From contig DXHA01000099.1 in assembly GCA_019113675.1 (NCBI GenBank), forward strand, positions 1 through 56,445: DNA of 56,445 nt, given 5' to 3'. The position numbers were made by a program, and so were the translations under genes. This DNA is from Candidatus Yaniella excrementigallinarum (GTDB lineage Bacteria > Actinomycetota > Actinomycetes > Actinomycetales > Micrococcaceae). Of this stretch, positions 1-7,420 are shown piece after piece. Positions within the stretch are counted from its first letter, which is position 1; the number at the start of each line of letters is the position of its first letter. Under the pieces are notes generated by a model. That model saw only the letters and a list, made by a program, of their open reading frames with translations, was not told the origin of the DNA and did not search any database.

Positions 1-2
1 TG

Positions 3-428
3 TTTGATTTTGCACCGGCAGATGTTCCGGCACCGACCGAGTCGACCACTGAACCAACCGATAAGGGCACCGATACTACTCAGGGCGCCTTCGACATTGG
101 CATGACCATCCCGGAGCCATTTACCGATGAGCCCCAGGACGACGACGGCGAAGCAACGGATGTTGCCGAAGAGGTGCTGCAAAACCCCCAGACCGCGCCA
201 CGCCGACATCCCAATAAGGTCAGCTTTTACCAACAGCCCGAGGACACCGCCCGGTTGCGCGGTGCAGTACTGCACACCATGATTGCCGAAGGCCACCGCT
301 CGTTGAGTCAATTTGTGATTCGGGCGGTCATGAAAGAAGTGCAACGTTTAGAGGAAAAATATAATGACGGCAAGCCATTTCCCGCTGTGGCAGCCAATGA
401 AATGCCCCAGGGCCGCCCGCACAGTTAG
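3..428 (+). CDS. ParB-like partition protein, C-terminal part (5' end outside window)
   Basis: The frame is open from the window edge, so the true start lies upstream; the ATG at 102 is probably internal. The first 60 or so visible residues are acidic and low in complexity. The last ~75 residues (KVSFYQQPEDTARLRGA, then HRSLSQFVIRAVM, ending NEMPQGRPHS) resemble, from memory, the C-terminal ribbon-helix-helix-like DNA-binding domain of the small centromere-binding ParB proteins that follow a ParA ATPase on actinobacterial plasmids and some chromosomes. It would bind centromere repeats and load ParA for segregation. The parA partner would be expected just outside the window. Not a canonical ParB/Spo0J: no ParB-N CTPase domain is visible. 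Family call is by recall, so moderate confidence. Confidence 0.6.
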   Translation, partial: FDFAPADVPAPTESTTEPTDKGTDTTQGAFDIGMTIPEPFTDEPQDDDGEATDVAEEVLQNPQTAPRRHPNKVSFYQQPEDTARLRGAVLHTMIAEGHRSLSQFVIRAVMKEVQRLEEKYNDGKPFPAVAANEMPQGRPHS

Positions 429-458
429 CGGTTGACTTGCGAGAATCGCCGTCAAACG

Positions 459-487
459 GTGACGTACTTCACGGTGAGAGATAGAAT
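459..487 (+). promoter_or_regulatory. Candidate sigma-70-type promoter for the cstA operon
   Basis: GTGACG at 459-464 and TAGAAT at 482-487 are separated by exactly 17 bases, 37 bases before the cstA ATG. Each hexamer is a 4/6 match to consensus, so this is plausible but unproven. The cstA ribosome binding site (GAAGGAG) follows at about 510. Confidence 0.35.
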
Positions 488-524
488 ACTTTACACACCT
501 CACCTCATCTGAAGGAGTAGACAT

Positions 525-2225
525 ATGCAGTCGTTAGTCATGGCTGTGGTTGGCGTCGCCATGATGGTGCTGGGATATTTTCTGTATTCCAGTTTTCTGT
601 CGAAACGGGTTTTTAAGCTCAGCCCGGATTATGAAACGCCATCACATAAATACCAAGACGGGGTCGATTATGTCCCCAGTAATAAATGGGTGTTGTGGGG
701 CCACCACTTCACCTCGGTTGCCGGTGCAGCACCGATTGTTGGGCCTGCCGTTGCCGTCATCTGGGGTTGGTTACCCGCCTTCTTGTGGGTCACGCTCGGC
801 ACCATTTTCTTCGCCGGCATGCATGATATGGGTGCGCTGTGGGCATCAGCCCGCCACAAAGGCCGCTCCATCGGCACACTGTCGGGCCGCTATATTGGCG
901 GTTCGGGCCGGATCCTATTCTTAGTGGTCATTTTCTTCTTGTTGTTGATGGTCAACGCGGTGTTCGCCGTCGTCATTGCAGACCTGCTCATTTCCACCCC
1001 GACGGCGGTCATCCCGGTCTGGGGCGCCATTGTTGTGGCGCTGTTGATCGGTCAGGCCATCTACCGGCTGAAATGGAGTCTGCCGGTAGTCTCCGTGGTG
1101 GGTGTTGCTTTGTTATACGGCCTGATTGTGCTGGGCAACCAGTTCCCCATTGAACTTCCTGAAACCATTTTGGGTATGTCGTCTGCGGCATTTTGGATCA
1201 TTGTGCTGTTTCTCTACGCCGGTATCGCCTCGATGCTGCCGGTGTGGATGCTGCTGCAGCCGCGCGACTACATCAACGGGCTGCAACTATTCGTTGGTCT
1301 TGGCCTGCTGTACTTGGCGGTACTATTCTCGAATCCCACAGTTGTCGCACCGGCTATTAATCACAATGTTCCGGAGGGTACGCCCGGGATTATGCCGTTG
1401 TTGTTCGTCACCGTCGCGTGCGGGGCGATCTCCGGGTTCCACGGGGTCGTCTCGTCTGGTACTTCATCTAAGCAGCTCGATAAGGAAACCGATGCCAGGC
1501 TTGTGGGCTATTTCGGTGCCGTTGGTGAAGGCCTGCTAGCGCTGGGCACGATCATCGCGACGACGTCTGGTTTCAGAACCTTGGCGGATTGGGAAGAAGT
1601 TTATTCTGCTTTTGAAGACGGTGGAGCGGCTGCCTTCGTGAGTGCCGGCGGTGGAATCCTTAACCAGGGATTGGCAATTCCGGAAGGTTTATCTGCGACC
1701 ATTCTTGCCACCATGGCGGTACTATTCGCCGCCACAACGATGGATACCGGCGTGCGCCTGCAGCGTTTTGTCACCGCCGAAATTTTTGAACTATTTGGTG
1801 TGAAGCTCAATGTTGTGATGGCTACGCTGATTACGTTGCTTACGGGCTTCGGTTTGGCGTTTTCAGCGGGCGGCGACGGTCGCGGTGGCATGGTCATTTG
1901 GCCGCTCTTTGGTACTACAAACCAGTTGTTGGCGGCGTTGACGATGTCAATTCTGGCGATCATTTTGTTGCGCATCAAGCGGCCAGTGTGGCCGGTCATT
2001 ATCCCGTTGGTTTTCGTGTTCTTCGTTTCGATGTACGCTGCGATTATCCAGCTGGGTACCTTCATTGCTGCGGGCAACTGGTTGCTGGTCGTTATCGATG
2101 TGATCATATTGATTGCAGCTGTTTGGGTCGTGGTGGCTTCAGTGAGCAGTATGATTCGCACCCGGAACCAGCCATTGGATCTGGATGAAGAAATGACCGA
2201 TATTGAAGCAGGGACCTCTGTATGA
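525..2225 (+). CDS. cstA: CstA-family carbon starvation protein (peptide/pyruvate transporter)
   Basis: A 566-residue polytopic membrane protein with roughly 15 hydrophobic segments. The family signature is clear: the early KYQDGVDYVPSNKWVLWGHH stretch (residues ~42-62), GAAPIVGPAVAVIWGWLPA, and the late FGTTNQLLAALT segment near residue 463. CstA proteins take up peptides or pyruvate in carbon limitation; the length is closer to the shorter Gram-positive members than to the ~700-residue E. coli protein. The start is fixed by GAAGGAG eight bases upstream. Its stop overlaps the next start by four bases (ATGA), so it leads a coupled operon with the Cys-Cys protein and an ArsA-like ATPase. Which substrate it carries cannot be told from sequence. 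Confidence 0.93.
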   Translation: MQSLVMAVVGVAMMVLGYFLYSSFLSKRVFKLSPDYETPSHKYQDGVDYVPSNKWVLWGHHFTSVAGAAPIVGPAVAVIWGWLPAFLWVTLGTIFFAGMHDMGALWASARHKGRSIGTLSGRYIGGSGRILFLVVIFFLLLMVNAVFAVVIADLLISTPTAVIPVWGAIVVALLIGQAIYRLKWSLPVVSVVGVALLYGLIVLGNQFPIELPETILGMSSAAFWIIVLFLYAGIASMLPVWMLLQPRDYINGLQLFVGLGLLYLAVLFSNPTVVAPAINHNVPEGTPGIMPLLFVTVACGAISGFHGVVSSGTSSKQLDKETDARLVGYFGAVGEGLLALGTIIATTSGFRTLADWEEVYSAFEDGGAAAFVSAGGGILNQGLAIPEGLSATILATMAVLFAATTMDTGVRLQRFVTAEIFELFGVKLNVVMATLITLLTGFGLAFSAGGDGRGGMVIWPLFGTTNQLLAALTMSILAIILLRIKRPVWPVIIPLVFVFFVSMYAAIIQLGTFIAAGNWLLVVIDVIILIAAVWVVVASVSSMIRTRNQPLDLDEEMTDIEAGTSV

Positions 2226-2521
2226 TCAAACCAGAACCTGCTGCCGGTTCCGCTTGGGGCCGGTGGCAGGATCGCCTAGTGGCTTTCAAAGACGGGCTGA
2301 ACGAATTTTATGCCGGCCCGTATCGTCAGACCTTTGCTCGGACTGCCCGGGATGAAGAAGACCTGTTCATGATGATGGTCTTTTCGGAGGCGCTGGGTGT
2401 ACCAAACCCGGCGACGTACTATACGGCTGAGCTGATGCCGATTATGTATGAGCGCTTCCACCAGTGGCACATTCGGATGGGCATGGAGCATTCACCTTTG
2501 GACACGATTTCATGTTGCTAA
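2222..2521 (+). CDS. cory-CC-star protein (small C-terminal Cys-Cys protein)
   Basis: A 99-residue soluble protein that ends in ...DTISCC followed directly by the stop, the hallmark of the family NCBI names cory-CC-star. It has no signal peptide or membrane helix; the middle is rich in aromatic and acidic residues (FYAGPYRQTFARTARDEEDL, then YERFHQWHIRMGMEHSP). Its ATG overlaps the cstA stop (ATGA), and its own last codons overlap the next gene's start, so all three are likely translationally coupled. Function is unknown. The terminal cysteine pair could bind metal, form a disulfide or be modified, and the company it keeps suggests it serves CstA or the ArsA-like ATPase. Confidence 0.85.
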   Translation: MIKPEPAAGSAWGRWQDRLVAFKDGLNEFYAGPYRQTFARTARDEEDLFMMMVFSEALGVPNPATYYTAELMPIMYERFHQWHIRMGMEHSPLDTISCC

Positions 2522-3477
2522 CTGACCGTCGGCTGGTGTTTTTTGGTGGCAAGGGCGGGGTAGGTAAAACCACTATGGCCAGTGCTACCGCGCTTTGTCT
2601 GGCGGAGCGTGGTTCCAAGGTGTTGTTGGTGTCAACTGACCCGGCACATAACTTGGGGCATTTATGGGGCACCAAGATTGGCGATAGCGTCACCTGGCTA
2701 TTCAAGGATCGGTTGGCGGGTTTAGAAATTGATCCGGAGAAGACCTCGCGGGAGCATTTCGATGAGGTTGCCCATACGGTTCGTAGGATGATGCCGGAGC
2801 ACCTACATAAGGAAGTTGACCGGTATTTTCGACAGGCCATTGATTCGCCAGGCGCTCACGAAGCTGCCTTGCTAGAGCGGATTGCCCGCCTGAGCCTTGA
2901 CTCCAGTGACAGCTGGGATACGGTAATTTTTGACACCGCCCCAACGGGCCATACGATCCGGTTACTAGAGATGCCACAGGTGCTGACGGTCTGGGCTGAG
3001 GGGATGATGGGTCGGGCAAAGAAGACGGCGCAGTTCCACGAAGCGCTGCAAGCGTTGCCTGGCAGTGCTGAGGAACCGGATACCGGCCCGGTGGCACAGC
3101 GTAATGCCAAGGTGCGCCAGATCCTTGAACGCCGTGGCCACTTATTTTCGCAGTTTCATAAAATGTTGACGTCGAAGCGTGATACGGGTTTTGTGATCGT
3201 GACGTTAGCGGAACGCCTGCCTGTTGCCGAGACGTTGGAGCTAAAAGAGCAGTTGGAGGAGGCGAAGATTCCTGTTGCCGGTGTGATAGTGAATCGTCGT
3301 TCTCCTGAGGGTTCTGAAGGCATATTGTCGCAGCGTCGGGCATTAGAAACTGAGCACCTTTCCACGTTGCAGCGTGCGTTGAAGAAGACACCGGTGTTAG
3401 AGGTCGAGCTTCAGGGTCAAGAACTTACAGGACTGGATACTCTGCAGGTGTTGGCGGATCAGTTGAACATCGGATAA
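2512..3477 (+). CDS. ArsA/Get3-family ATPase
   Basis: A 321-residue single-domain member of the ArsA/GET3 branch of SIMIBI P-loop NTPases. Visible motifs are the deviant Walker A GGKGGVGKTT (residues ~12-21), the switch I STDPAHNLGH and the A-loop DTAPTGHTIRLLEMP. Only one cysteine-bearing stretch (LCLAERG) is present, so the arsenite-binding cysteines of true ArsA are missing; a role as a protein-targeting or chaperone ATPase is more likely. I place the start at ATG 2512, which overlaps the upstream gene by ten bases; a longer frame with ATG at 2464 would run deep into that gene and its extra residues do not look like family sequence. It closes the cstA operon and ends nine bases from the convergent HNH gene. 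Confidence 0.85.
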   Translation: MLLTDRRLVFFGGKGGVGKTTMASATALCLAERGSKVLLVSTDPAHNLGHLWGTKIGDSVTWLFKDRLAGLEIDPEKTSREHFDEVAHTVRRMMPEHLHKEVDRYFRQAIDSPGAHEAALLERIARLSLDSSDSWDTVIFDTAPTGHTIRLLEMPQVLTVWAEGMMGRAKKTAQFHEALQALPGSAEEPDTGPVAQRNAKVRQILERRGHLFSQFHKMLTSKRDTGFVIVTLAERLPVAETLELKEQLEEAKIPVAGVIVNRRSPEGSEGILSQRRALETEHLSTLQRALKKTPVLEVELQGQELTGLDTLQVLADQLNIG

Positions 3478-3486
3478 AGGGTGTTG

Positions 3487-5415
3487 TTAGAAATTCCAGT
3501 ACAGATTGCGTAAGAGCGGCTGATACGGATCAACCCATTTAGCCGGCTGGAAGTAGGTTACGCCGTCTATTTTGCGGATGCTCCATTTGCCATTATGGAT
3601 GTCGGCGTGGTGATGCGCGCAAAGAGTTATACCGTTGTCTTCATTCGTTTGGCCGCCGTTGGACCATTCCTTGTCATGGTGACAGTGGCAGTAGGTTCCC
3701 TGGACAGTGCAGCCGGGCGCTTGGCAGCCTTTATCACGGGCAAGAATGGCTTTGCGTTGTGCTGTGGTGAATAGTCGTTTGGTGCGGTATTCATTGAGCA
3801 CTGTATCTTGGCCATTCCAAATTTGGCCTACGATTTCTAGGTCGCAGAGCAAGTCTCGTGCATTTTGGGGATGGACAGGTCCGATATTAACAGCTTCGGA
3901 CTGGTAGGGCGTCCACGTTCCCGTGTGCCCATTGCTTATAAAGGTTGGTTCATCTGGATTGGGCCGTCTTATAACTGTTGGGGCCAACCCATCGGGCCCC
4001 CGCGGTCTTCGCACAGCTTCCGGTATTCGAGGAAGGCCCAGTGTAGTGTGTGCTGTCTCTATATCTTGGACAATAACGAGTTTTGCGGCTGAGCCGTGAG
4101 CCCGTTTAGCTGCTGCTTCTTCCGGATCCATACTCATCACTGCATATAGGGCTCCTAAGAGTACAGCTCCTGCTCGTTGTGGTCGAGAAAGCTTATCAAT
4201 CCAATAGAGCTGTTGCTTTGTACCGGTGCCGTCATCGGCATCTTTGGTGGTGACGGTTTCTGGGTCAACCGGATCATCCAGTGGGGGTTCTTCAGCTGGC
4301 GCTTCGGAAGCCGTATCATGGAACGCTTGGCTATCGTAGTCTTGTTCTTCGCGAGTATCGGCCGGTTCCTTATAGCCGCGTGACTCGTTCTGCTGAGTTG
4401 ATTTTGCGTCAGCAGCTGCCTTGTACAGATTCTCAATATTTTCGGGCAGTAGTGGTTTGTTGCCCTTGTAATTGAGATTTGTATTGAGGAACTCTTTGAC
4501 CACCGCAGTCCACACGGGGTCCATATGCATGGAGGCCGTGGCGGAGCCGTCTTTATGTGTGCGTAGTTGCAGCGCATTGTCTGGCTGCTTTTTTAATGTT
4601 TCGGAGAGCGGTGGTCCATCAGCGTCGATGTGATGAGTAATGCGTTCCAACCACCGCTGCTTAGCCTGCGAAATCTCTTCCGGAGTTACGGACTCGGCGG
4701 CTTCTACTAACGTTGGCTCGAAGGCTTGCAGTACTTCGTCTTTATAATCCGGCGTTTGGCCCACTGCTGTGGAATACTTCGTCAGATCTTCATCCATCTG
4801 GATGATTCGATCTATATTTTCACTGGGAATATTACCGGCAGCATATGATGCCGCAAGGCCAGGCAGTTTGGGGTTTGTGTCAGCTGTGCTTCGATCAACA
4901 TCAGCAGTGTGTGTAACGTATCTTGCTCGTGCAAGTATGCGGTTAGCTCTATGTCCAGACATGCGCAGGGTTTGGCGGAGAACTTCTTTCGTTTCGCGGA
5001 AGCCTCTGATTCCTTCTGGTACGCCAAGATATGCTTCCTGGCTCTTTATGCCGACATCTAGTTTCCGTACCAGATTAGTCATCGCAGCTTCTTGGGTGCG
5101 TTCTTGTTTGGCCATAATTGCCATCAACGCTGGGAAAGTGTCGACGTGGTTCTGCGGGGCAACAGGTTCCCGTGACGATGCATCTTCTCCGATTCTTTGT
5201 GTTTCGTGGCCGGACCAATCGGCGCCGGTTGCCTTATGGAATGTGGCTATTTCTGCTAAGGACTCTGGCTGAGCCAAACGTTCAGATAATCGCTGACTAA
5301 AAAAGGCGCTGGCAAAAGCCAATTCGCCCACAGTCATATCGTCAACAGCTTCTTCATTGATGGCTTCCAAAGATAAGGGTTCGCCGAGATTAGTGAAGAT
5401 TGACGCTTGGTCCAC
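3487..5415 (-). CDS. DUF222 domain / HNH endonuclease (13E12 repeat family)
   Basis: A 642-residue protein. The first ~350 residues are the helical DUF222 region, followed by an acidic linker (residues ~350-410), and the C-terminus carries an HNH nuclease domain: RDKGCQAPGCTVQGTYCHCHH, then GGQTNEDNGITLCAHHHADIH, with the paired cysteines and histidines needed for zinc and catalysis. Members are abundant and often multicopy in actinobacteria; activity and target are unknown, and homing-type mobility is suspected rather than shown. It is longer than the second copy in this window (29433-30779, 448 residues). It is convergent with the cstA operon and has a 405-base AT-rich, palindrome-rich region upstream. 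Confidence 0.88.
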   Translation of the reverse strand: MDQASIFTNLGEPLSLEAINEEAVDDMTVGELAFASAFFSQRLSERLAQPESLAEIATFHKATGADWSGHETQRIGEDASSREPVAPQNHVDTFPALMAIMAKQERTQEAAMTNLVRKLDVGIKSQEAYLGVPEGIRGFRETKEVLRQTLRMSGHRANRILARARYVTHTADVDRSTADTNPKLPGLAASYAAGNIPSENIDRIIQMDEDLTKYSTAVGQTPDYKDEVLQAFEPTLVEAAESVTPEEISQAKQRWLERITHHIDADGPPLSETLKKQPDNALQLRTHKDGSATASMHMDPVWTAVVKEFLNTNLNYKGNKPLLPENIENLYKAAADAKSTQQNESRGYKEPADTREEQDYDSQAFHDTASEAPAEEPPLDDPVDPETVTTKDADDGTGTKQQLYWIDKLSRPQRAGAVLLGALYAVMSMDPEEAAAKRAHGSAAKLVIVQDIETAHTTLGLPRIPEAVRRPRGPDGLAPTVIRRPNPDEPTFISNGHTGTWTPYQSEAVNIGPVHPQNARDLLCDLEIVGQIWNGQDTVLNEYRTKRLFTTAQRKAILARDKGCQAPGCTVQGTYCHCHHDKEWSNGGQTNEDNGITLCAHHHADIHNGKWSIRKIDGVTYFQPAKWVDPYQPLLRNLYWNF

Positions 5416-5617
5416 GACGGGGCCTTCCGGTTGAGCGCAAATAAAAACGAAAGTAGTGACCTAAAGACGGGGGTATAGAAATGATGATCAGTTATTAGCT
5501 CTATTTTATCCCAAGTGCTCCTCGATCGCAAGCGTTTTAGTGTATTAAATAATACTTTAATGTTTGTTTATGTTGGTTAACATAAACGCATAATATATTT
5601 ATGCGTGTCTATCAATT

Positions 5618-5653
5618 TGTGGATAACTTAACTCAATAACAATGTTTTCCACA
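5618..5653. promoter_or_regulatory. Two DnaA-box-like sites upstream of the HNH gene
   Basis: TGTGGATAA at 5618-5626 and TTTTCCACA at 5645-5653 face each other across 18 bases. Both fit the DnaA consensus, the first perfectly. Similar TCCACA/GCACA words lie before the second HNH gene at 29344 and 29373, so they may belong to this gene family rather than to replication. Confidence 0.5.
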
Positions 5654-5715
5654 GTATTGCGGAAACGCCGGTCTGCATCGTGTAGCTTGGATGAGGCACA
5701 TCAGTGTTTCAGGAC

Positions 5716-5757
5716 ACAAAAAATGCCCCGTCCCAACGCACAGTAGGACAGGGCATT
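5716..5757 (-). terminator. Rho-independent terminator of the HEAT-repeat gene
   Basis: On the minus strand a 12-base stem (GGACAGGGCATT at 5746-5757 with AATGCCCCGTCC at 5722-5733, one G-T type mismatch) with a 12-base loop is followed by six T residues (5718-5723). It lies about 65 bases past the stop of the gene at 5821-6402. Confidence 0.85.
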
Positions 5758-5820
5758 GCGGCAGTTGATCAGAAGGAGGTATGCAGCACCGTAGAACGTA
5801 GGTAGTAACCAGGCAAGAGT

Positions 5821-6402
5821 TTAGTAGCGCGGAGCGATGGCTAAGTCTGGGCGGTTATGACGGTTTGCAATTTCGCCAAGGGCATCTTCGGCTGCAGCAG
5901 CTAACAGAGTATTAGGATCCATGACCAGTCGCTGCAGCTGATAGATGGCTACATCATGACGAGGAGTGGCAGTTGCCCCCAGTGCCTGAGCCGCAGCAAT
6001 ACGTACATACGGGTAGGCGTCGTTGGTCAGTAGCTCCACTAGCTCATCAACATAGTCGAGCCGATGATATCCGGTCAGTTCGGCAGCAATTTGGCGGACC
6101 TGCCATTCATCGTCGTCGAAGGCAATTTTGACTACGGGCTCGGCCTTATGATGCCAAGCATGTAGGAGGGCTTGACCTGCCCAAACACGACCCATATACG
6201 GTTCGATGGCGTCCATGCCGCCTAGCAAAGAGATATCTGGGTCGGAATCGGCCCCGGGCGTAGTCTGCCCGGATAGTAACCGCATAGCCCAGTCGACCAG
6301 GGTGGTGTAGCCCAGCGTTTCAACGGCCGCGGCGATTCGGGTTGTTACAGGTTTAGCAAAGTGATCGGGAGAATTAGCGGATGGCTGTGTAGAAAAGGAC
6401 AT
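5821..6402 (-). CDS. HEAT-repeat protein
   Basis: A 193-residue protein whose C-terminal two-thirds is built of helical HEAT-like repeats; DDDEWQVRQIAAELTG and NDAYPYVRIAAAQALG show the conserved D-x-x-V-R-x-x-A-A spacing, with a third repeat ending AAAEDALGEIAN. Such repeats form a protein-binding solenoid, with no enzyme motif visible. I start at the ATG giving MSFSTQPSAN; an ATG five codons upstream is possible and no strong ribosome binding site separates them. It is divergent from the thioesterase gene with only ~42 bases between starts, and has its own terminator. Specific function unknown. Confidence 0.75.
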   Translation of the reverse strand: MSFSTQPSANSPDHFAKPVTTRIAAAVETLGYTTLVDWAMRLLSGQTTPGADSDPDISLLGGMDAIEPYMGRVWAGQALLHAWHHKAEPVVKIAFDDDEWQVRQIAAELTGYHRLDYVDELVELLTNDAYPYVRIAAAQALGATATPRHDVAIYQLQRLVMDPNTLLAAAAEDALGEIANRHNRPDLAIAPRY

Positions 6403-6444
6403 GACTCTATTGTGCACACAAGATCAAGTGGTAGTTTAGGAATT

Positions 6445-7404
6445 ATGCGCTCGCGAAGTTCAATTACGTTACACTTCCGGGCTGAAGCGTACGATCATCC
6501 CTCAGGTTACGTGGACGCCGGTACGGTTATGAGCTGGTTGGATAAGGCCGGGTATGCTTCTGCGGCTACGTGGGCCGGCTCAAACGTGGTCGCGAACTAT
6601 ATAGGCAATATGCGGTTCGGTCATCCGGTGCCGGTGGACACCCAGATTGCGGCTCAGGCCAGACTGATATATACCGAAGGCACACAGGTGCACGTGCAGG
6701 CCCGGCTGGCACTGCCGGAGGTTTTGGGTGACGACGGCGAACCGACCGTGGCCACCTGGGTGGTTATCGTATACGAAGCCATTGATGCCCAAGGCGAGCC
6801 CAGAGTGGTCAAAGAATGGGAGCCCCGGACCGAAGCGGGGCATCGTCGTCGTGCCATTGCCAAAACTCGTGCGATTGAACATGCTCGCGGTGAGGACGCG
6901 CTGGTACAGGTGTCATTCCCGCAACCATCGGAGACTACCGCCGAAGTAGTCTTATTGAGTTTTATCGCCCATGCCGCCGAGGTCACCCCGGGTTTCCGTC
7001 TGCAAGGTGGTGCCTTGATGAACTGGCTGGATGAGGCTGCTTTTGTGTGCGCGTCGCGTTGGGCAGGAAAACCCACGGTTGCGGTCTTTGCTGGTGGCGT
7101 GCAGTTTTATAAGGGCGTCTATGTTGGCGATATTGTCGAAATCGAAGCCCGCATCGTGCACACCACTAAGCGTTCAATCTATTTGGTAGTGCGCGCATGG
7201 TCGGGCAAGGCGGAACAGCGCGACCTGCAACCGGTGGCGCAATCCATCGCGATTATGGTGGTTGCCGGCGATGGCAAAGCCGAACCGGTACCCAGCTGGC
7301 AACCACAAACTGAGGCCGAACGACAGCTGCAGCGTCACGCCATCGACCTGGTATCGATACGCAATAAAAACGTGTATGAATGGTCCACCGTAGAAATCCC
7401 GTAA
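6445..7404 (+). CDS. Tandem-hotdog acyl-CoA thioesterase
   Basis: A 319-residue protein with two hotdog domains of the YciA/BACH type. Each carries the helix signature: SGYVDAGTVMSWLDKAGYAS in the first half (residue ~15 on) and GFRLQGGALMNWLDEAAFVC in the second (residue ~180 on). Members hydrolyse acyl-CoA to free acid and CoA in the cytosol; chain-length preference is not readable. I start at ATG 6445, preceded by TTTAGGAAT, giving an N-terminus that fits the fold; a frame extension to 6361 would overlap the divergent HEAT gene. It lies 16 bases before the ABC exporter pair, on the same strand, so it may be cotranscribed. Confidence 0.85.
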   Translation: MRSRSSITLHFRAEAYDHPSGYVDAGTVMSWLDKAGYASAATWAGSNVVANYIGNMRFGHPVPVDTQIAAQARLIYTEGTQVHVQARLALPEVLGDDGEPTVATWVVIVYEAIDAQGEPRVVKEWEPRTEAGHRRRAIAKTRAIEHARGEDALVQVSFPQPSETTAEVVLLSFIAHAAEVTPGFRLQGGALMNWLDEAAFVCASRWAGKPTVAVFAGGVQFYKGVYVGDIVEIEARIVHTTKRSIYLVVRAWSGKAEQRDLQPVAQSIAIMVVAGDGKAEPVPSWQPQTEAERQLQRHAIDLVSIRNKNVYEWSTVEIP

Positions 7405-7420
7405 CCCGGTAGGAACGCCT

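Larger units (their letters stand above)
5416..5820. other. AT-rich intergenic region with stacked palindromes and DnaA-box-like words
   Basis: No gene is visible here. Between 5542 and 5605 lie three consecutive inverted repeats: GTATTA/TAATAC (5542-5555), GTTTATGTT/AACATAAAC (5566-5587) and CGCATAA/TTATGCG (5587-5605). Just after come TGTGGATAA (5618-5626), an exact reverse-strand DnaA box, and TTTTCCACA (5645-5653), a forward match to TTWTNCACA. A terminator hairpin for the HEAT gene follows at 5716-5757. The arrangement could be the regulatory region of the HNH gene, or a secondary replication origin. Confidence 0.6.

Noticed and set aside
1601..2161. 186-codon frame antisense to cstA
   Set aside because: Lies wholly within cstA, low-complexity Thr/Ala/Ile/Met sequence typical of an antisense shadow, no ribosome site.
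2512..3477. Arsenite efflux role for the ArsA-like ATPase
   Set aside because: Single domain, metal-binding cysteines missing, and no arsB or arsR nearby.
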